A stretch of DNA of 64,000 nucleotides from GCA-2746365 sp963711255 (lineage in GTDB: Bacteria > Pseudomonadota > Gammaproteobacteria > SZUA-229), in the NCBI GenBank assembly GCA_963711255.1, contig CAVQDO010000009.1, forward strand, positions 1-64,000, given 5' to 3'. A program made the position numbers and the translations under genes. How positions within the stretch are numbered: position 1 is the first letter of the stretch; each line of letters opens with the position of its first letter. A model generated the notes under the pieces. The model did not search any database, was not told the origin of the DNA, and saw only the letters and a program-made list of their open reading frames with translations. Shown here piece by piece: positions 27,136-35,891 of the stretch.

Positions 27136-28197
27136 GTGGGCCTGCTAAAACGCAAAAAACCGACCATATTAGGTCTGGATATCAGCTCGACGTCGGTAAA
27201 ATTGCTCGAACTAACACAAGACGGTGATAAATATCGGGTACAGAGTCTCGCTGTGGAGCCTTTGCCGGATAATGCTGTGGTCGATAAAAACATTCAGGAT
27301 GTGCAAGCTGTAGGCGACACCATTCAAAAAGCGGTTAAACGCTCTGGTACCAAAGCCAAAAATGCGGCTGTAGCGGTTGCCGGCTCAGCCGTTATCACCA
27401 AAATTATTACTATGCCAATCGGTATGAGCGATGATGAACTGGAAATTCAGATTGAAATGGAAGCCGACCAGTACATTCCTTACCCTTTAGAAGAAATTAA
27501 CCTGGATTTTGAAGTTCTTGGCCCCAGTGAAAATAACCCGGAAACAGTCGATGTATTGCTGGCTGCGTCACGCAGTGAAAATATTGAATTACGATCTGCG
27601 GCACTATCTCTTGGCGGGTTAACACCTAAAATTGTCGACGTGGAAGCTTATACCATTGAACATTCCTCCAAACTGATCACGTATCAGATGAATGAAGACA
27701 GCGAAGACAAAGTGATCGCACTGATTGATATCGGCGCTACCATGACCAGTCTTAATGTCGTGGAAAACAATCACCTTATTTACACCCGCGAACAAAGCTT
27801 TGGCGGAAAACAGTTAACGGAAGAAATTATGCGTCGTTATGGCCTGGCCTATGATGAAGCGGGCCGACTGAAAAAAGAAGGCGGCCTGCCAGATAATTAC
27901 ATCCCTGAAGTGCTAGAACCCTTTAAGGAAACGATTGCCCAGCAGGTAAGTCGCTTCCTGCAGTTCTTTTATACCTCAGGGCAGCACAATGCGGTAGATA
28001 TGATCGTTCTCGCCGGTGGCTGCGCCTCAATTCCCGGTATTGACGAGCTGGTAGAGTCCAGGCTGGACACCAAAACCGTGATCGCCAACCCGTTTGCACA
28101 AATGTCGCTGGCACCGCAGGTAAATCCGCAAGCTCTGAGCAATGACGCGCCCTCGCTAATGATAGCCTGCGGACTGGCCATGAGGAGTTTTGATTAA
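27136..28197 (+). CDS. pilM: Type IV pilus inner-membrane platform protein PilM
   Basis: Actin-like cytoplasmic protein that binds ATP and the N-terminal peptide of PilN, linking the pilus motors to the alignment complex. The 353-residue protein begins at a GTG with AAGGGGA ten bases upstream. It opens with LLKRKKPTILGLDISSTSVKLLEL, has the DIGATMTSLNVV phosphate loop and the LAGGCASIPG adenosine motif. It heads pilMNOPQ; pilM and pilN overlap by one base. Confidence 0.97.
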   Translation: MGLLKRKKPTILGLDISSTSVKLLELTQDGDKYRVQSLAVEPLPDNAVVDKNIQDVQAVGDTIQKAVKRSGTKAKNAAVAVAGSAVITKIITMPIGMSDDELEIQIEMEADQYIPYPLEEINLDFEVLGPSENNPETVDVLLAASRSENIELRSAALSLGGLTPKIVDVEAYTIEHSSKLITYQMNEDSEDKVIALIDIGATMTSLNVVENNHLIYTREQSFGGKQLTEEIMRRYGLAYDEAGRLKKEGGLPDNYIPEVLEPFKETIAQQVSRFLQFFYTSGQHNAVDMIVLAGGCASIPGIDELVESRLDTKTVIANPFAQMSLAPQVNPQALSNDAPSLMIACGLAMRSFD

Positions 28198-28766
28198 TGG
28201 CACACATTAACTTATTACCCTGGCGCGAAGAACAGCGACAGGAACAGACACGACAGTTTGCCACGGTAACCGTGTTATCAATGGCATTAACAGCTGCCAT
28301 AATATTCGTTGTACATGTTGCATTTAACAACCAGATTGAACACCAGAAGCTGCGCAATAAAATGTTGCAGACTGAAATCGAAACTCTGGACGCATCATTA
28401 GAACAAATTGATACACTGGAAAGCACCAAGGAACAACTACTTGCACGTATGGATGTCATTCAGTCCTTACAGCAGCAACGTCCACAAATCGTACATTTGT
28501 TTGACGATTTTGTTCGCACCGTACCAGAAGGCATCTTCCTTACCTCGATAAAGCAAAATGCTGAACAACTCACTATAAAGGGTGTAGCCGAATCGAATGG
28601 ACGTGTATCTGCCTACATGAGAAACATTGATGCCTCGGAGTGGATGGCAACACCAAAGTTGAAAGTAATAGAAACCAAGAAAGGCACATTAAGAAGCAGT
28701 AGCTTTGAGCTTATAACGTCTCAGGCACGGCCCGATAACAAAAAAAATAAAGGGGATGACAGCTAA
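28197..28766 (+). CDS. pilN: Type IV pilus assembly protein PilN
   Basis: Bitopic inner-membrane protein of 189 residues. The cytoplasmic INLLPWREEQR motif at the N-terminus is the PilM-binding peptide. One membrane helix follows (about 25-45), then a periplasmic coiled coil and a ferredoxin-like domain that pairs with PilO. The start codon overlaps the pilM stop, and the last base of the stop overlaps the pilO start, so the three are translationally coupled. Confidence 0.96.
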   Translation: MAHINLLPWREEQRQEQTRQFATVTVLSMALTAAIIFVVHVAFNNQIEHQKLRNKMLQTEIETLDASLEQIDTLESTKEQLLARMDVIQSLQQQRPQIVHLFDDFVRTVPEGIFLTSIKQNAEQLTIKGVAESNGRVSAYMRNIDASEWMATPKLKVIETKKGTLRSSSFELITSQARPDNKKNKGDDS

Positions 28767-29386
28767 TGGATCTCTCCGAGATTAATTTACAGGACCTGGA
28801 TGTAGAAGATCTTAAGAAGATCGGTACCGCACCATTACCAATAAAAATAGCAATTATTGCTGTATTGTGCGTTGCGCTTCTAATTGCCGGTTATTTCCTG
28901 GACACCACTAAACAAACAACAGAGCTCGATAAAGTCGTTGCAGAGGAAGCAAAGTTACGCCAGATTTTCTCCGGAAAACAGGCTAAAGCCGCTAACCTGG
29001 AAGCTTATAAACAGCAACTGGAAGAAATGCGTACATCGTTTGGCACATTATTGCGACAATTACCCAATGAAACAGAAATTGAAACTCTGCTGACTGATAT
29101 TTCACAAACAGGTATTTCTTCAGGTCTTGAAATTGACTTTTTTAAACCCGAAGGTTTGCGCCCCAAGGAATTTTATTCCGAATACCCGATTAAACTGAAA
29201 GTGACAGGCCGCTACCATGAATTCGCTGAGTTCATCAGTGGTGTAGCAGCACTGCCTCGTATTGTTACCGTGCAGGATATCGAAATTGTACCAGCCGACC
29301 CCAAAGGCGGCGTGAAATTAAGCATGGAACTAACCGCAATAACCTATCAGTACCTCGATGAATCATCAGAGGAGGCTGCAGAATGA
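28766..29386 (+). CDS. pilO: Type IV pilus assembly protein PilO
   Basis: Inner-membrane partner of PilN, 206 residues. The N-terminal cytoplasmic part is followed by one helix (IKIAIIAVLCVALLIAGYFL in part), a coiled coil (about 60-105) with LRQLPNETEIETLL, and a periplasmic domain with the PilO pattern VTGRYHEFAEFISGVAALPRIV. It forms the PilN-PilO-PilP alignment complex. Its end overlaps the pilP start by four bases. Confidence 0.96.
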   Translation: MDLSEINLQDLDVEDLKKIGTAPLPIKIAIIAVLCVALLIAGYFLDTTKQTTELDKVVAEEAKLRQIFSGKQAKAANLEAYKQQLEEMRTSFGTLLRQLPNETEIETLLTDISQTGISSGLEIDFFKPEGLRPKEFYSEYPIKLKVTGRYHEFAEFISGVAALPRIVTVQDIEIVPADPKGGVKLSMELTAITYQYLDESSEEAAE

Positions 29387-29901
29387 GAGTTTTAACCGCT
29401 TCGCTCGTTTGCGCCAGCGCATTAACGCTGACTGCCTGCAGTCAGGACATATCCGATTTGCAGACATTTATATCACAGACCAAGTCCGCCCATGTTGGCA
29501 GTGTACAGCCAATACCACAGTTTAAACCGTATGAAAGCTTTAGCTATTCTGCGGCGGAGCTGCGTGACCCGTTTGTTGCCAATGTTAATCTTGAGGAAGA
29601 CGATACCACTAAAACAAGTTTACTCAACCCCGATTCAACACGTCCTAAACAGCCTCTTGAAGTATTTCCTTTAGATACTCTCAGCATGGTTGGCATTCTG
29701 GAACAGAATAGTGATTTGTGGGGCCTGATTAAAGACCCGCAAAACATTGTGCATCGTGTCCAGGTAGGCAATTACATGGGGCAAAATGAAGGCAGAATTA
29801 TTGAAATCGATGAGTCAGCCATTTCACTTGTCGAAATTGTGCCTGATGGTATAGGTGGATATATAGAAAGAGACGCATCAATCGCAATTGGTGGTCAATA
29901 A
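29383..29901 (+). CDS. pilP: Type IV pilus assembly lipoprotein PilP
   Basis: Inner-membrane lipoprotein with lipobox LTAC (Cys19), 172 residues. It connects the PilN/PilO complex to the secretin PilQ. The Ser-rich flexible segment (about 25-90, including YSAAELRDPF) binds PilN/PilO. The C-terminal HR domain (LDTLSMVGILEQ, VGNYMGQNEGRI) binds the secretin. Length and placement directly before pilQ are as expected. Confidence 0.95.
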   Translation: MRVLTASLVCASALTLTACSQDISDLQTFISQTKSAHVGSVQPIPQFKPYESFSYSAAELRDPFVANVNLEEDDTTKTSLLNPDSTRPKQPLEVFPLDTLSMVGILEQNSDLWGLIKDPQNIVHRVQVGNYMGQNEGRIIEIDESAISLVEIVPDGIGGYIERDASIAIGGQ

Positions 29902-29962
29902 CAATGATCAGTCATTATTACAGTCTGAGCAATACTGAGATTGCGGATGCGCGGAGAGCAAC

Positions 29963-32206
29963 ATGTTAAATATAATAAAAAATAATCAATTGGATGGGCT
30001 ATACATGAACTTTTCACCCCTGACCAGGTACCTCACACAGACATTCGCACTGCTCTGTTTATTATGCACTTTTGGCCTTGCCAATGCTGCCACAGAACAG
30101 GAAAATCCGGGAAATGTTATTAGTGACATACAGTTTGCCACTCTGCCGGGCAACCGGCTGCAGATCAGTCTTGAGCTAAGCAAAATGGCGGTAGAACCGC
30201 TAAGCTTTACCATCGACAACCCGGCACGCATCGCTTTTGACTTTGCTGATACCGGCAGTTCGTTACCTAAACGCCCGCAACCAATTGGCATTGGTGTTGC
30301 ACAGTCTGTTACAACGATTTCAACAAAGACAAAAACCCGTGTGATTTTAAATTTATCAGAAGTGGTTCCCTACCAGGTAACCACACAGGGGAAATCTGTC
30401 TATATCACACTCGACAGTGAAGCCACAGGCGCAGCATTTGCAGCTGCCGGCGCAAGTGTTGGTATGACGCCAGAAGGCGCACCACGCTTCACCGATAAAC
30501 CTCGCGGCATAGAAAATATTGATTTTAGACGTGGCGAAGAAGGCGAAGGCCGTGTTGTTATCAACCTGTCTGAAGCCAATATCCCAATGGATATCAGCGA
30601 AGAATTCGGTAAAGTGATCGTGAAATTCCTCGGTATAAAGCTACCCGATGAGTTTCGCCAGACACTGGATGTACTGGATTTTGCCACACCGGTAAAATCA
30701 ATCAGCAGTTTTGAAGAAGACGACGACGTAAGAGTTGAAATTGAACCGGTGAGCAGTAACTACGAGCACGTCGCGTACCAGGCAAACAATATCTTTACCA
30801 TTGAGCTCAGACCCATCAGCAAAGATGAACTTGAAGAAGTTAAAAAAGAAAAATTCGGCTATACCGGCGAACGTCTGTCTCTTAACTTCCAGGACATCCC
30901 TGTTCGCGCCGTACTGCAGTTAATAGCAGACTTCACCAGCCTGAATGTTGTGGTTAGTGACTCTGTTGACGGCAATCTGACGCTACGACTGAAGAACGTT
31001 CCCTGGGATCAGGCGCTAGATATTATTCTGAAAGCCAAAGGTTTATCAAAACGCGAGTCAGGCACAGTCATGATGATCGCGCCAAGTGAAGAAATCGCAG
31101 CCCAGGAAAAAATAGACCTGGAAGCACAACAATCAATTACTGAACTGGCACCGATAAGAAGCGCGTTTTTTACCATTAACTTTGCAAAAGTTACTGAACT
31201 TGCCGCACTCTTTTCTGGCAGCAGCGTCGGTGGTGGCGAAGACGGTGAAGAAGGTGCTAGCGGTGTTGTCTCTACCGGCATACTAAGCCCACGCGGCAGT
31301 GCAATCGTAGATGAACGCACCAATACGCTCATTATTAAGGATACCGAAGAAGTTATCTCGGAAGTACGCCGCACACTGAAAAAGCTAGATATTCCTATTC
31401 GCCAGGTAATGATTTCATCACGCATTGTTATTGCGACCGATGAGTTCACCAAAGAACTGGGATCACGTTTTGGCGTTAGCAGCGCAAAAACCAACTCTAA
31501 TGGTTTCGGGGTAACGACGGGTACCTTTGAAGGTGCAGACACCATTTCATCAAGCGGCATAAATAACATTGCCGACACCGGCACAGCAACGCCATTTGAT
31601 TTCCCTGAGGGCATCAATGCGGCAGATCGCTTGAACGTTAACCTCGGCACTGCATCCGCTGCGGGTAGCCTGGCATTTGCAGTACTGACAGGAAGCACAC
31701 TGATTGACCTTGAAATCTCCGCATTACAGGCTGAAAATAAAGGCGAAGTTATTTCCAGTCCGCGTGTTGTCACAGCAGACCGGCACGAAGCTCGGATTGA
31801 ACAGGGTGTAGAAATACCTTACCTGTCAGCATCATCAAGCGGTGCAACACAGGTTGAGTTCAAAAAAGCCGTGCTTAGTATCGAAGTAACACCGCAAATC
31901 ACGCCTGATGATCGCGTTATTATGGACCTGTCTGTAAATAACGATACCGTTGGTGATATCTTTGCGGGAATACCAAGTATTGATACCCGCGAGGTCACTA
32001 CCCAGGTACTGGTCAATAACGGCGATACCGTTGTTCTCGGTGGTATTTACGAACAAATTAAACGTGACGAAGTTGATAAAGTACCTTTCCTGGGTGACCT
32101 GCCATTAATCGGTTACTTCTTCAGACATACACTGGAAAGTGATGAAAGACGAGAACTACTAATCTTTGTAACACCTAAAATTCTTAAAGATGCACTTTCA
32201 CTTTAG
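29963..32206 (+). CDS. pilQ: Type IV pilus secretin PilQ
   Basis: Outer-membrane gated channel through which the pilus passes. It has two AMIN domains (about 50-150 and 180-280) that bind peptidoglycan, an STN/N0 domain (about 305-375, LSLNFQDIPVRAVLQLIADF in part), an N1 domain interrupted by a Gly/Ser/acidic loop near 420-440, and the secretin core ending in VPFLGDLPLIGYFFRH and LLIFVTPKIL. The ATG at 29963 has a GGAGAG site; a second ATG at 30005 gives a more regular signal peptide (MNFSPLTRYLTQTFALL). The first gives 747 residues. Confidence 0.96.
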   Translation: MLNIIKNNQLDGLYMNFSPLTRYLTQTFALLCLLCTFGLANAATEQENPGNVISDIQFATLPGNRLQISLELSKMAVEPLSFTIDNPARIAFDFADTGSSLPKRPQPIGIGVAQSVTTISTKTKTRVILNLSEVVPYQVTTQGKSVYITLDSEATGAAFAAAGASVGMTPEGAPRFTDKPRGIENIDFRRGEEGEGRVVINLSEANIPMDISEEFGKVIVKFLGIKLPDEFRQTLDVLDFATPVKSISSFEEDDDVRVEIEPVSSNYEHVAYQANNIFTIELRPISKDELEEVKKEKFGYTGERLSLNFQDIPVRAVLQLIADFTSLNVVVSDSVDGNLTLRLKNVPWDQALDIILKAKGLSKRESGTVMMIAPSEEIAAQEKIDLEAQQSITELAPIRSAFFTINFAKVTELAALFSGSSVGGGEDGEEGASGVVSTGILSPRGSAIVDERTNTLIIKDTEEVISEVRRTLKKLDIPIRQVMISSRIVIATDEFTKELGSRFGVSSAKTNSNGFGVTTGTFEGADTISSSGINNIADTGTATPFDFPEGINAADRLNVNLGTASAAGSLAFAVLTGSTLIDLEISALQAENKGEVISSPRVVTADRHEARIEQGVEIPYLSASSSGATQVEFKKAVLSIEVTPQITPDDRVIMDLSVNNDTVGDIFAGIPSIDTREVTTQVLVNNGDTVVLGGIYEQIKRDEVDKVPFLGDLPLIGYFFRHTLESDERRELLIFVTPKILKDALSL

Positions 32207-32242
32207 AGAATTACCAGAAAATAAGGTAAGGAAGTAATAGAC

Positions 32243-32962
32243 ATGAATAATCGTTTTTTAAAAATATATAGCATTGCTGCATTTGCAGTATTAGCTATTG
32301 GCTGTAGTGAAGACAATAGTACGTTTACTACACCAAACACCGATGTTGTAACAAATTCTGGTGCAATTTCACAGGCTAACTTTTCCGTACTGGCTGAGGA
32401 TTTAAACCCGCCTATTTTTCCGGATCCGGCTTCTAACACCTGGGTCGCAACAACTGTAAAAATAACCGTAGAAATTGGCGATAAAGATAATCGAGTGCTG
32501 ACTGATGAACATACTATCTTTTTCAGAACCGAGTGGGGCTTGATTGAATCCTCGTGTGTTACTGAAAACGGTGAGTGCAGTGTTGACTGGAAAACCTCAG
32601 ATGGCAACAGCGCTCCTGCCGACCGCAAAAACACAATTACGGCTTACGCTGTTGGCGAAGAGTCATTTATCGACACTAATGGCAACTCAGTTTTTGATGA
32701 TGCTGATACCACATTCACCGATAGGGAAGAGCCATTTGTCGACAGTAACCGGAATGGGGTTTATGATAGTGGCGAGCCCATTATAGATGTGATCAATGGT
32801 AATGATCCGACCGGCGTAAATGGTGCTCACGATATCGGCGATACCTTTTACAATGGTACGAGCTGTACTCATAGTTCACTCTGTAGCACAACTCAAAAAA
32901 GCATATATGTATGGGGCGATGTACAATTAACAATGGACGCACCTGTAACACCACCTTTATAA
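32243..32962 (+). CDS. Acidic lipoprotein with Asp/Asn repeat motifs, downstream of pilQ
   Basis: A 239-residue exported protein with lipobox ending in Cys21 (LAIGC). The middle part (about 50-125) looks like a bacterial Ig-like domain (VKITVEIGDKDNRVL, NTITAYAVGEE). Residues about 135-185 carry two calcium-loop-like motifs (DTNGNSVFDDAD and DSNRNGVYDSGE), the pattern of dockerin/EF-hand-like or thrombospondin-3 loops, followed by NDPTGVNGAHDIGD. It lies 36 bases after pilQ, before the terminator, and so is probably the last gene of the pil transcript. It could be a surface pilus-associated or secretin-associated protein; I know no described family for it. Confidence 0.8.
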   Translation: MNNRFLKIYSIAAFAVLAIGCSEDNSTFTTPNTDVVTNSGAISQANFSVLAEDLNPPIFPDPASNTWVATTVKITVEIGDKDNRVLTDEHTIFFRTEWGLIESSCVTENGECSVDWKTSDGNSAPADRKNTITAYAVGEESFIDTNGNSVFDDADTTFTDREEPFVDSNRNGVYDSGEPIIDVINGNDPTGVNGAHDIGDTFYNGTSCTHSSLCSTTQKSIYVWGDVQLTMDAPVTPPL

Positions 32963-32974
32963 ATTTGATATCCT

Positions 32975-33019
32975 AAGCGACCTGCGCTTTTATTAAATTA
33001 AAGCGAGGTCGCTTTTTTT
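32975..33019 (+). terminator. Strong terminator ending the pil operon and touching the aroK start
   Basis: AAGCGACCT and CGCTTT (32975-32983, 32985-32990) pair with AAAGCG and AGGTCGCTT (33000-33014), 15 bp with one bulged G, followed by seven T. The next base is the A of the aroK ATG. The only ribosome-site-like sequence for aroK (GAGG, 33005-33008) is within the 3' arm, so the hairpin can also block aroK translation. Confidence 0.85.
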
Positions 33020-33535
33020 ATGCTTAACAAAAATAACATATTCCTGATTGGCTTAATGGGTACCGGCAAAACCACTGTCGGCAAACAGCTTGCGCGCCGT
33101 TTAAACCGGACTTTTTACGACAGCGACCGCGTGGTAGAGGAACGCACCGGCGCCGACATTCCCCTGATTTTTGAAAAAGAGGGCGAAGCTGGCTTTCGTA
33201 AACGCGAAACAGCTGTCATTGATGAACTGACACAAAAAAACAATATCATCCTGGCCACGGGTGGCGGCGCCGTACTTGATGCGGAAAACAGAAACCACCT
33301 GATTAACCGTGGCACTGTTTTTTACCTCAAAAGTAACCTGAAAACACTAATCGAACGCACCAGCAAAGATAAAAACCGCCCCCTGTTACATGCCGATGAA
33401 CCTGTTGAAACCATCCTCACACGCCTGCTTGAACAACGCGGTCCGCTTTATGAGGAAACAGCAGATTTTGTCATCGACACTGCAAACAACTCGATTCACA
33501 ACGTAATACAGGCTATTATTAAGTCCCTTAAATAG
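33020..33535 (+). CDS. aroK: Shikimate kinase
   Basis: Phosphorylates shikimate in aromatic amino acid synthesis. The 171-residue P-loop kinase has GLMGTGKTTVG, the shikimate-binding DSDRVVEERTGADIP, ATGGGAVLD, and the adenine/lid segment DKNRPLLHADEP. The start directly abuts the T-run of the preceding terminator and its ribosome site is within the hairpin, an unusual arrangement. The pilQ-aroK-aroB order, here with one lipoprotein gene inserted, is conserved in gammaproteobacteria. Confidence 0.96.
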   Translation: MLNKNNIFLIGLMGTGKTTVGKQLARRLNRTFYDSDRVVEERTGADIPLIFEKEGEAGFRKRETAVIDELTQKNNIILATGGGAVLDAENRNHLINRGTVFYLKSNLKTLIERTSKDKNRPLLHADEPVETILTRLLEQRGPLYEETADFVIDTANNSIHNVIQAIIKSLK

Positions 33536-33564
33536 CTACTTGTTATAAAAAACAGAATAATCTA

Positions 33565-34662
33565 ATGACAACACTAACCGTTGACCTCGGCGAGCGAAGT
33601 TACCCAATTTATATCGATAATGCCCTGCTCGGACAACAGCAGCTGATACAGCAGCACATTCCGGGGAAAAGCACTCTGATTGTCAGCAATGAGACCGTTG
33701 CACCGCTTTACCTGAAGAAAACCCAGGCCATGCTATCCGGACTCAAGCATGAAGCTGTTATTCTTCCCGATGGCGAAAAATATAAGAATCTTGAAGTGCT
33801 AAACCAGATTTATGACAGCCTGCTGCGTAATCGATTTGACCGAAATACTACCGTAATCGCCCTCGGAGGCGGCGTGGTTGGCGATATGGCGGGTTTTGCC
33901 GCGGCCAGCTATCAACGCGGTGTACACCTGATACAAATCCCCACTACCCTGCTCTCCCAGGTGGATTCATCGGTCGGTGGCAAAACCGGGGTTAACCACG
34001 CCCTTGGAAAAAATATGATCGGCGCCTTTTATCAACCCAGAGCCGTAATTGCCGACACTGACACACTCGACACCCTGCCCGACAGGGAGTTGAGCGCGGG
34101 CATTGCAGAAGTCATTAAATACGGCTTAATTTGTAACGCCGACTTTTTCAGCTGGCTGGAAAACAATATCCAGGCATTATTAAAACGCGATAAAAAAGCA
34201 CTCAGCTACGCGATAGAAGTCTCCTGCAAAACCAAGGCCGAAGTCGTAGCCGCCGACGAACGTGAGAGCGGCAAACGCGCTTTACTCAACCTGGGCCATA
34301 CATTTGGCCATGCTATTGAAAATGGTATGGGTTATGGCGAGTGGCTGCACGGTGAAGCAGTAGCTGCCGGCATGTGCATGGCCGCTGTCATGTCTCAACA
34401 AATGGGATGGATGAATAATGATGAACTGCAAAGAACCATCAATCTCGTTGCCCAGGCAAAGCTGCCGACAAAAGCCCCGTCATCAATGTCTGCTGAGCAG
34501 TTTCTTGAACTGATGTCAGTAGATAAAAAAGTTCTCGATGGTGTATTGCGGCTGGTACTGATGAAGGGTATTGGCAAATCACTGGTTACCGATGCGTACA
34601 AGGAAGAAGAATTAAGCAAAGCTATTGAACGATCAACGGCTGATGCAGTTATCCAGGCCTGA
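33565..34662 (+). CDS. aroB: 3-dehydroquinate synthase
   Basis: Converts DAHP to 3-dehydroquinate, the second step of the shikimate pathway, using NAD and a divalent metal. The 365-residue protein shows LPDGEKYKNLEVL (NAD binding), ALGGGVVGDMAGFAAASYQRG, IPTTLLSQVDSSVGGKTGVNH (in pieces), the AEVIKYG motif with the metal-binding Glu, and LNLGHTFGHAIEN with metal-binding His. It lies 29 bases after aroK. Confidence 0.97.
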   Translation: MTTLTVDLGERSYPIYIDNALLGQQQLIQQHIPGKSTLIVSNETVAPLYLKKTQAMLSGLKHEAVILPDGEKYKNLEVLNQIYDSLLRNRFDRNTTVIALGGGVVGDMAGFAAASYQRGVHLIQIPTTLLSQVDSSVGGKTGVNHALGKNMIGAFYQPRAVIADTDTLDTLPDRELSAGIAEVIKYGLICNADFFSWLENNIQALLKRDKKALSYAIEVSCKTKAEVVAADERESGKRALLNLGHTFGHAIENGMGYGEWLHGEAVAAGMCMAAVMSQQMGWMNNDELQRTINLVAQAKLPTKAPSSMSAEQFLELMSVDKKVLDGVLRLVLMKGIGKSLVTDAYKEEELSKAIERSTADAVIQA

Positions 34663-34687
34663 CCTGACAACCGAAACGGGACCTACC

Positions 34688-35884
34688 ATGAATAGTAGTT
34701 ATAACGGACACCTGGTTTCATACGCATGTAATGATACTGACTCTATTGGCCGTCGTTTCGATGAAACACACCCGACCTATCGAAATGAATATCAACGTGA
34801 CCGCGACCGTATCATCCATTCCGCGGCATTCAGACGGCTTGAATACAAAACGCAGGTTTTTGTAAACCACGAGGGCGACCTGTTCCGCACCCGCTTAACC
34901 CACTCACTGGAAGTCGCACAAATTGCCCGCAGTGTTGCCCGTGAACTTGGACTGCACGAAGATTTAACTGAAGCCATTGCGCTGGCGCACGATCTTGGAC
35001 ACACACCGTTTGGACACGCCGGACAGACCGCATTAAATAATTGTATGAAAGGCCTTGGGGGCTTTGAGCATAATATTCAATCGCTGCGCGTCGTCGATAA
35101 GCTTGAGCAGAAGTATGCCGACTTTGATGGTCTTAATTTAACCTTTGAAACAAGAGAAGGTATTCTAAAGCACTGCTCCTTAAACAATGCAAAGAACCTG
35201 GGTGATGTTGGCACACGCTTTATTGAAAAAAAACAGCCTTCGCTTGAAGCGCAGCTAACCGATTATTCAGACGAAACCGCCTACAATAATCACGACATTG
35301 ATGATGGCATTCGTTACGGCCTGATCAGTATTGACGAATTATTAAAAATCGAATTATTTCGCACCCAGCACGATATTGTCAGTAAAAAATACTCTGGCCT
35401 TGATGATAAAAAACTCATCCATGAAATCATACGTCGAATGATTAATGTCATGGTCGTTGACCTGATCGACACATCCCGGCAAAACATTGCCCGGGCAATC
35501 GAAGACAACAACCTGAAATCAGTCAATGATGTGCGCAATCAAAACACACGCCTGATGGCATTTAGTCAGGAAATGAGCGATAAAAAACTCGAGCTCAAAA
35601 CATTCCTGCGAAAAAACCTGTACCAGCATTACCGTGTACATCGTATGAGCAAAAAAGCAGCAGTGGTAATCGAAGCACTGTTTAACGCCTTTATGGAAGA
35701 CCTGAAAATACTGCCCACTGAAGCGCTGACGCACTGCCATATACTTCAGGAAAAGCATGGCGAACTCGGACTGGCACGCGGTATTTCCGATTACATAGCC
35801 GGCATGACTGACCGCTATGCCATTGTTGAATATGAAAGAATATTTAATCCCCGCCAGTTGTCCTTTAGCAACTTGATCCCATAA
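34688..35884 (+). CDS. dgt: dGTPase-like HD phosphohydrolase
   Basis: Hydrolyses deoxynucleoside triphosphates (family: dGTP triphosphohydrolase-like type 2) to the deoxynucleoside and triphosphate. The HD motif is seen as RLTHSLEVAQIAR, then IALAHDLGHTPFGHAG, with ETREGILKH downstream. I start at the ATG at 34688 (398 residues), placed after the aroB stop; a TTG at 34625 would overlap aroB. It sits between aroB and dnaG; the damX gene often found after aroB is absent. The symbol is by family; substrate specificity is not established. Confidence 0.88.
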   Translation: MNSSYNGHLVSYACNDTDSIGRRFDETHPTYRNEYQRDRDRIIHSAAFRRLEYKTQVFVNHEGDLFRTRLTHSLEVAQIARSVARELGLHEDLTEAIALAHDLGHTPFGHAGQTALNNCMKGLGGFEHNIQSLRVVDKLEQKYADFDGLNLTFETREGILKHCSLNNAKNLGDVGTRFIEKKQPSLEAQLTDYSDETAYNNHDIDDGIRYGLISIDELLKIELFRTQHDIVSKKYSGLDDKKLIHEIIRRMINVMVVDLIDTSRQNIARAIEDNNLKSVNDVRNQNTRLMAFSQEMSDKKLELKTFLRKNLYQHYRVHRMSKKAAVVIEALFNAFMEDLKILPTEALTHCHILQEKHGELGLARGISDYIAGMTDRYAIVEYERIFNPRQLSFSNLIP

Positions 35885-35891
35885 AACTGCC

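Noticed and set aside
31009..31773. Open frame of 254 codons antisense to pilQ
   Set aside because: Shadow of the Ala/Gly/Ser-rich secretin sequence; pilQ is unambiguous.
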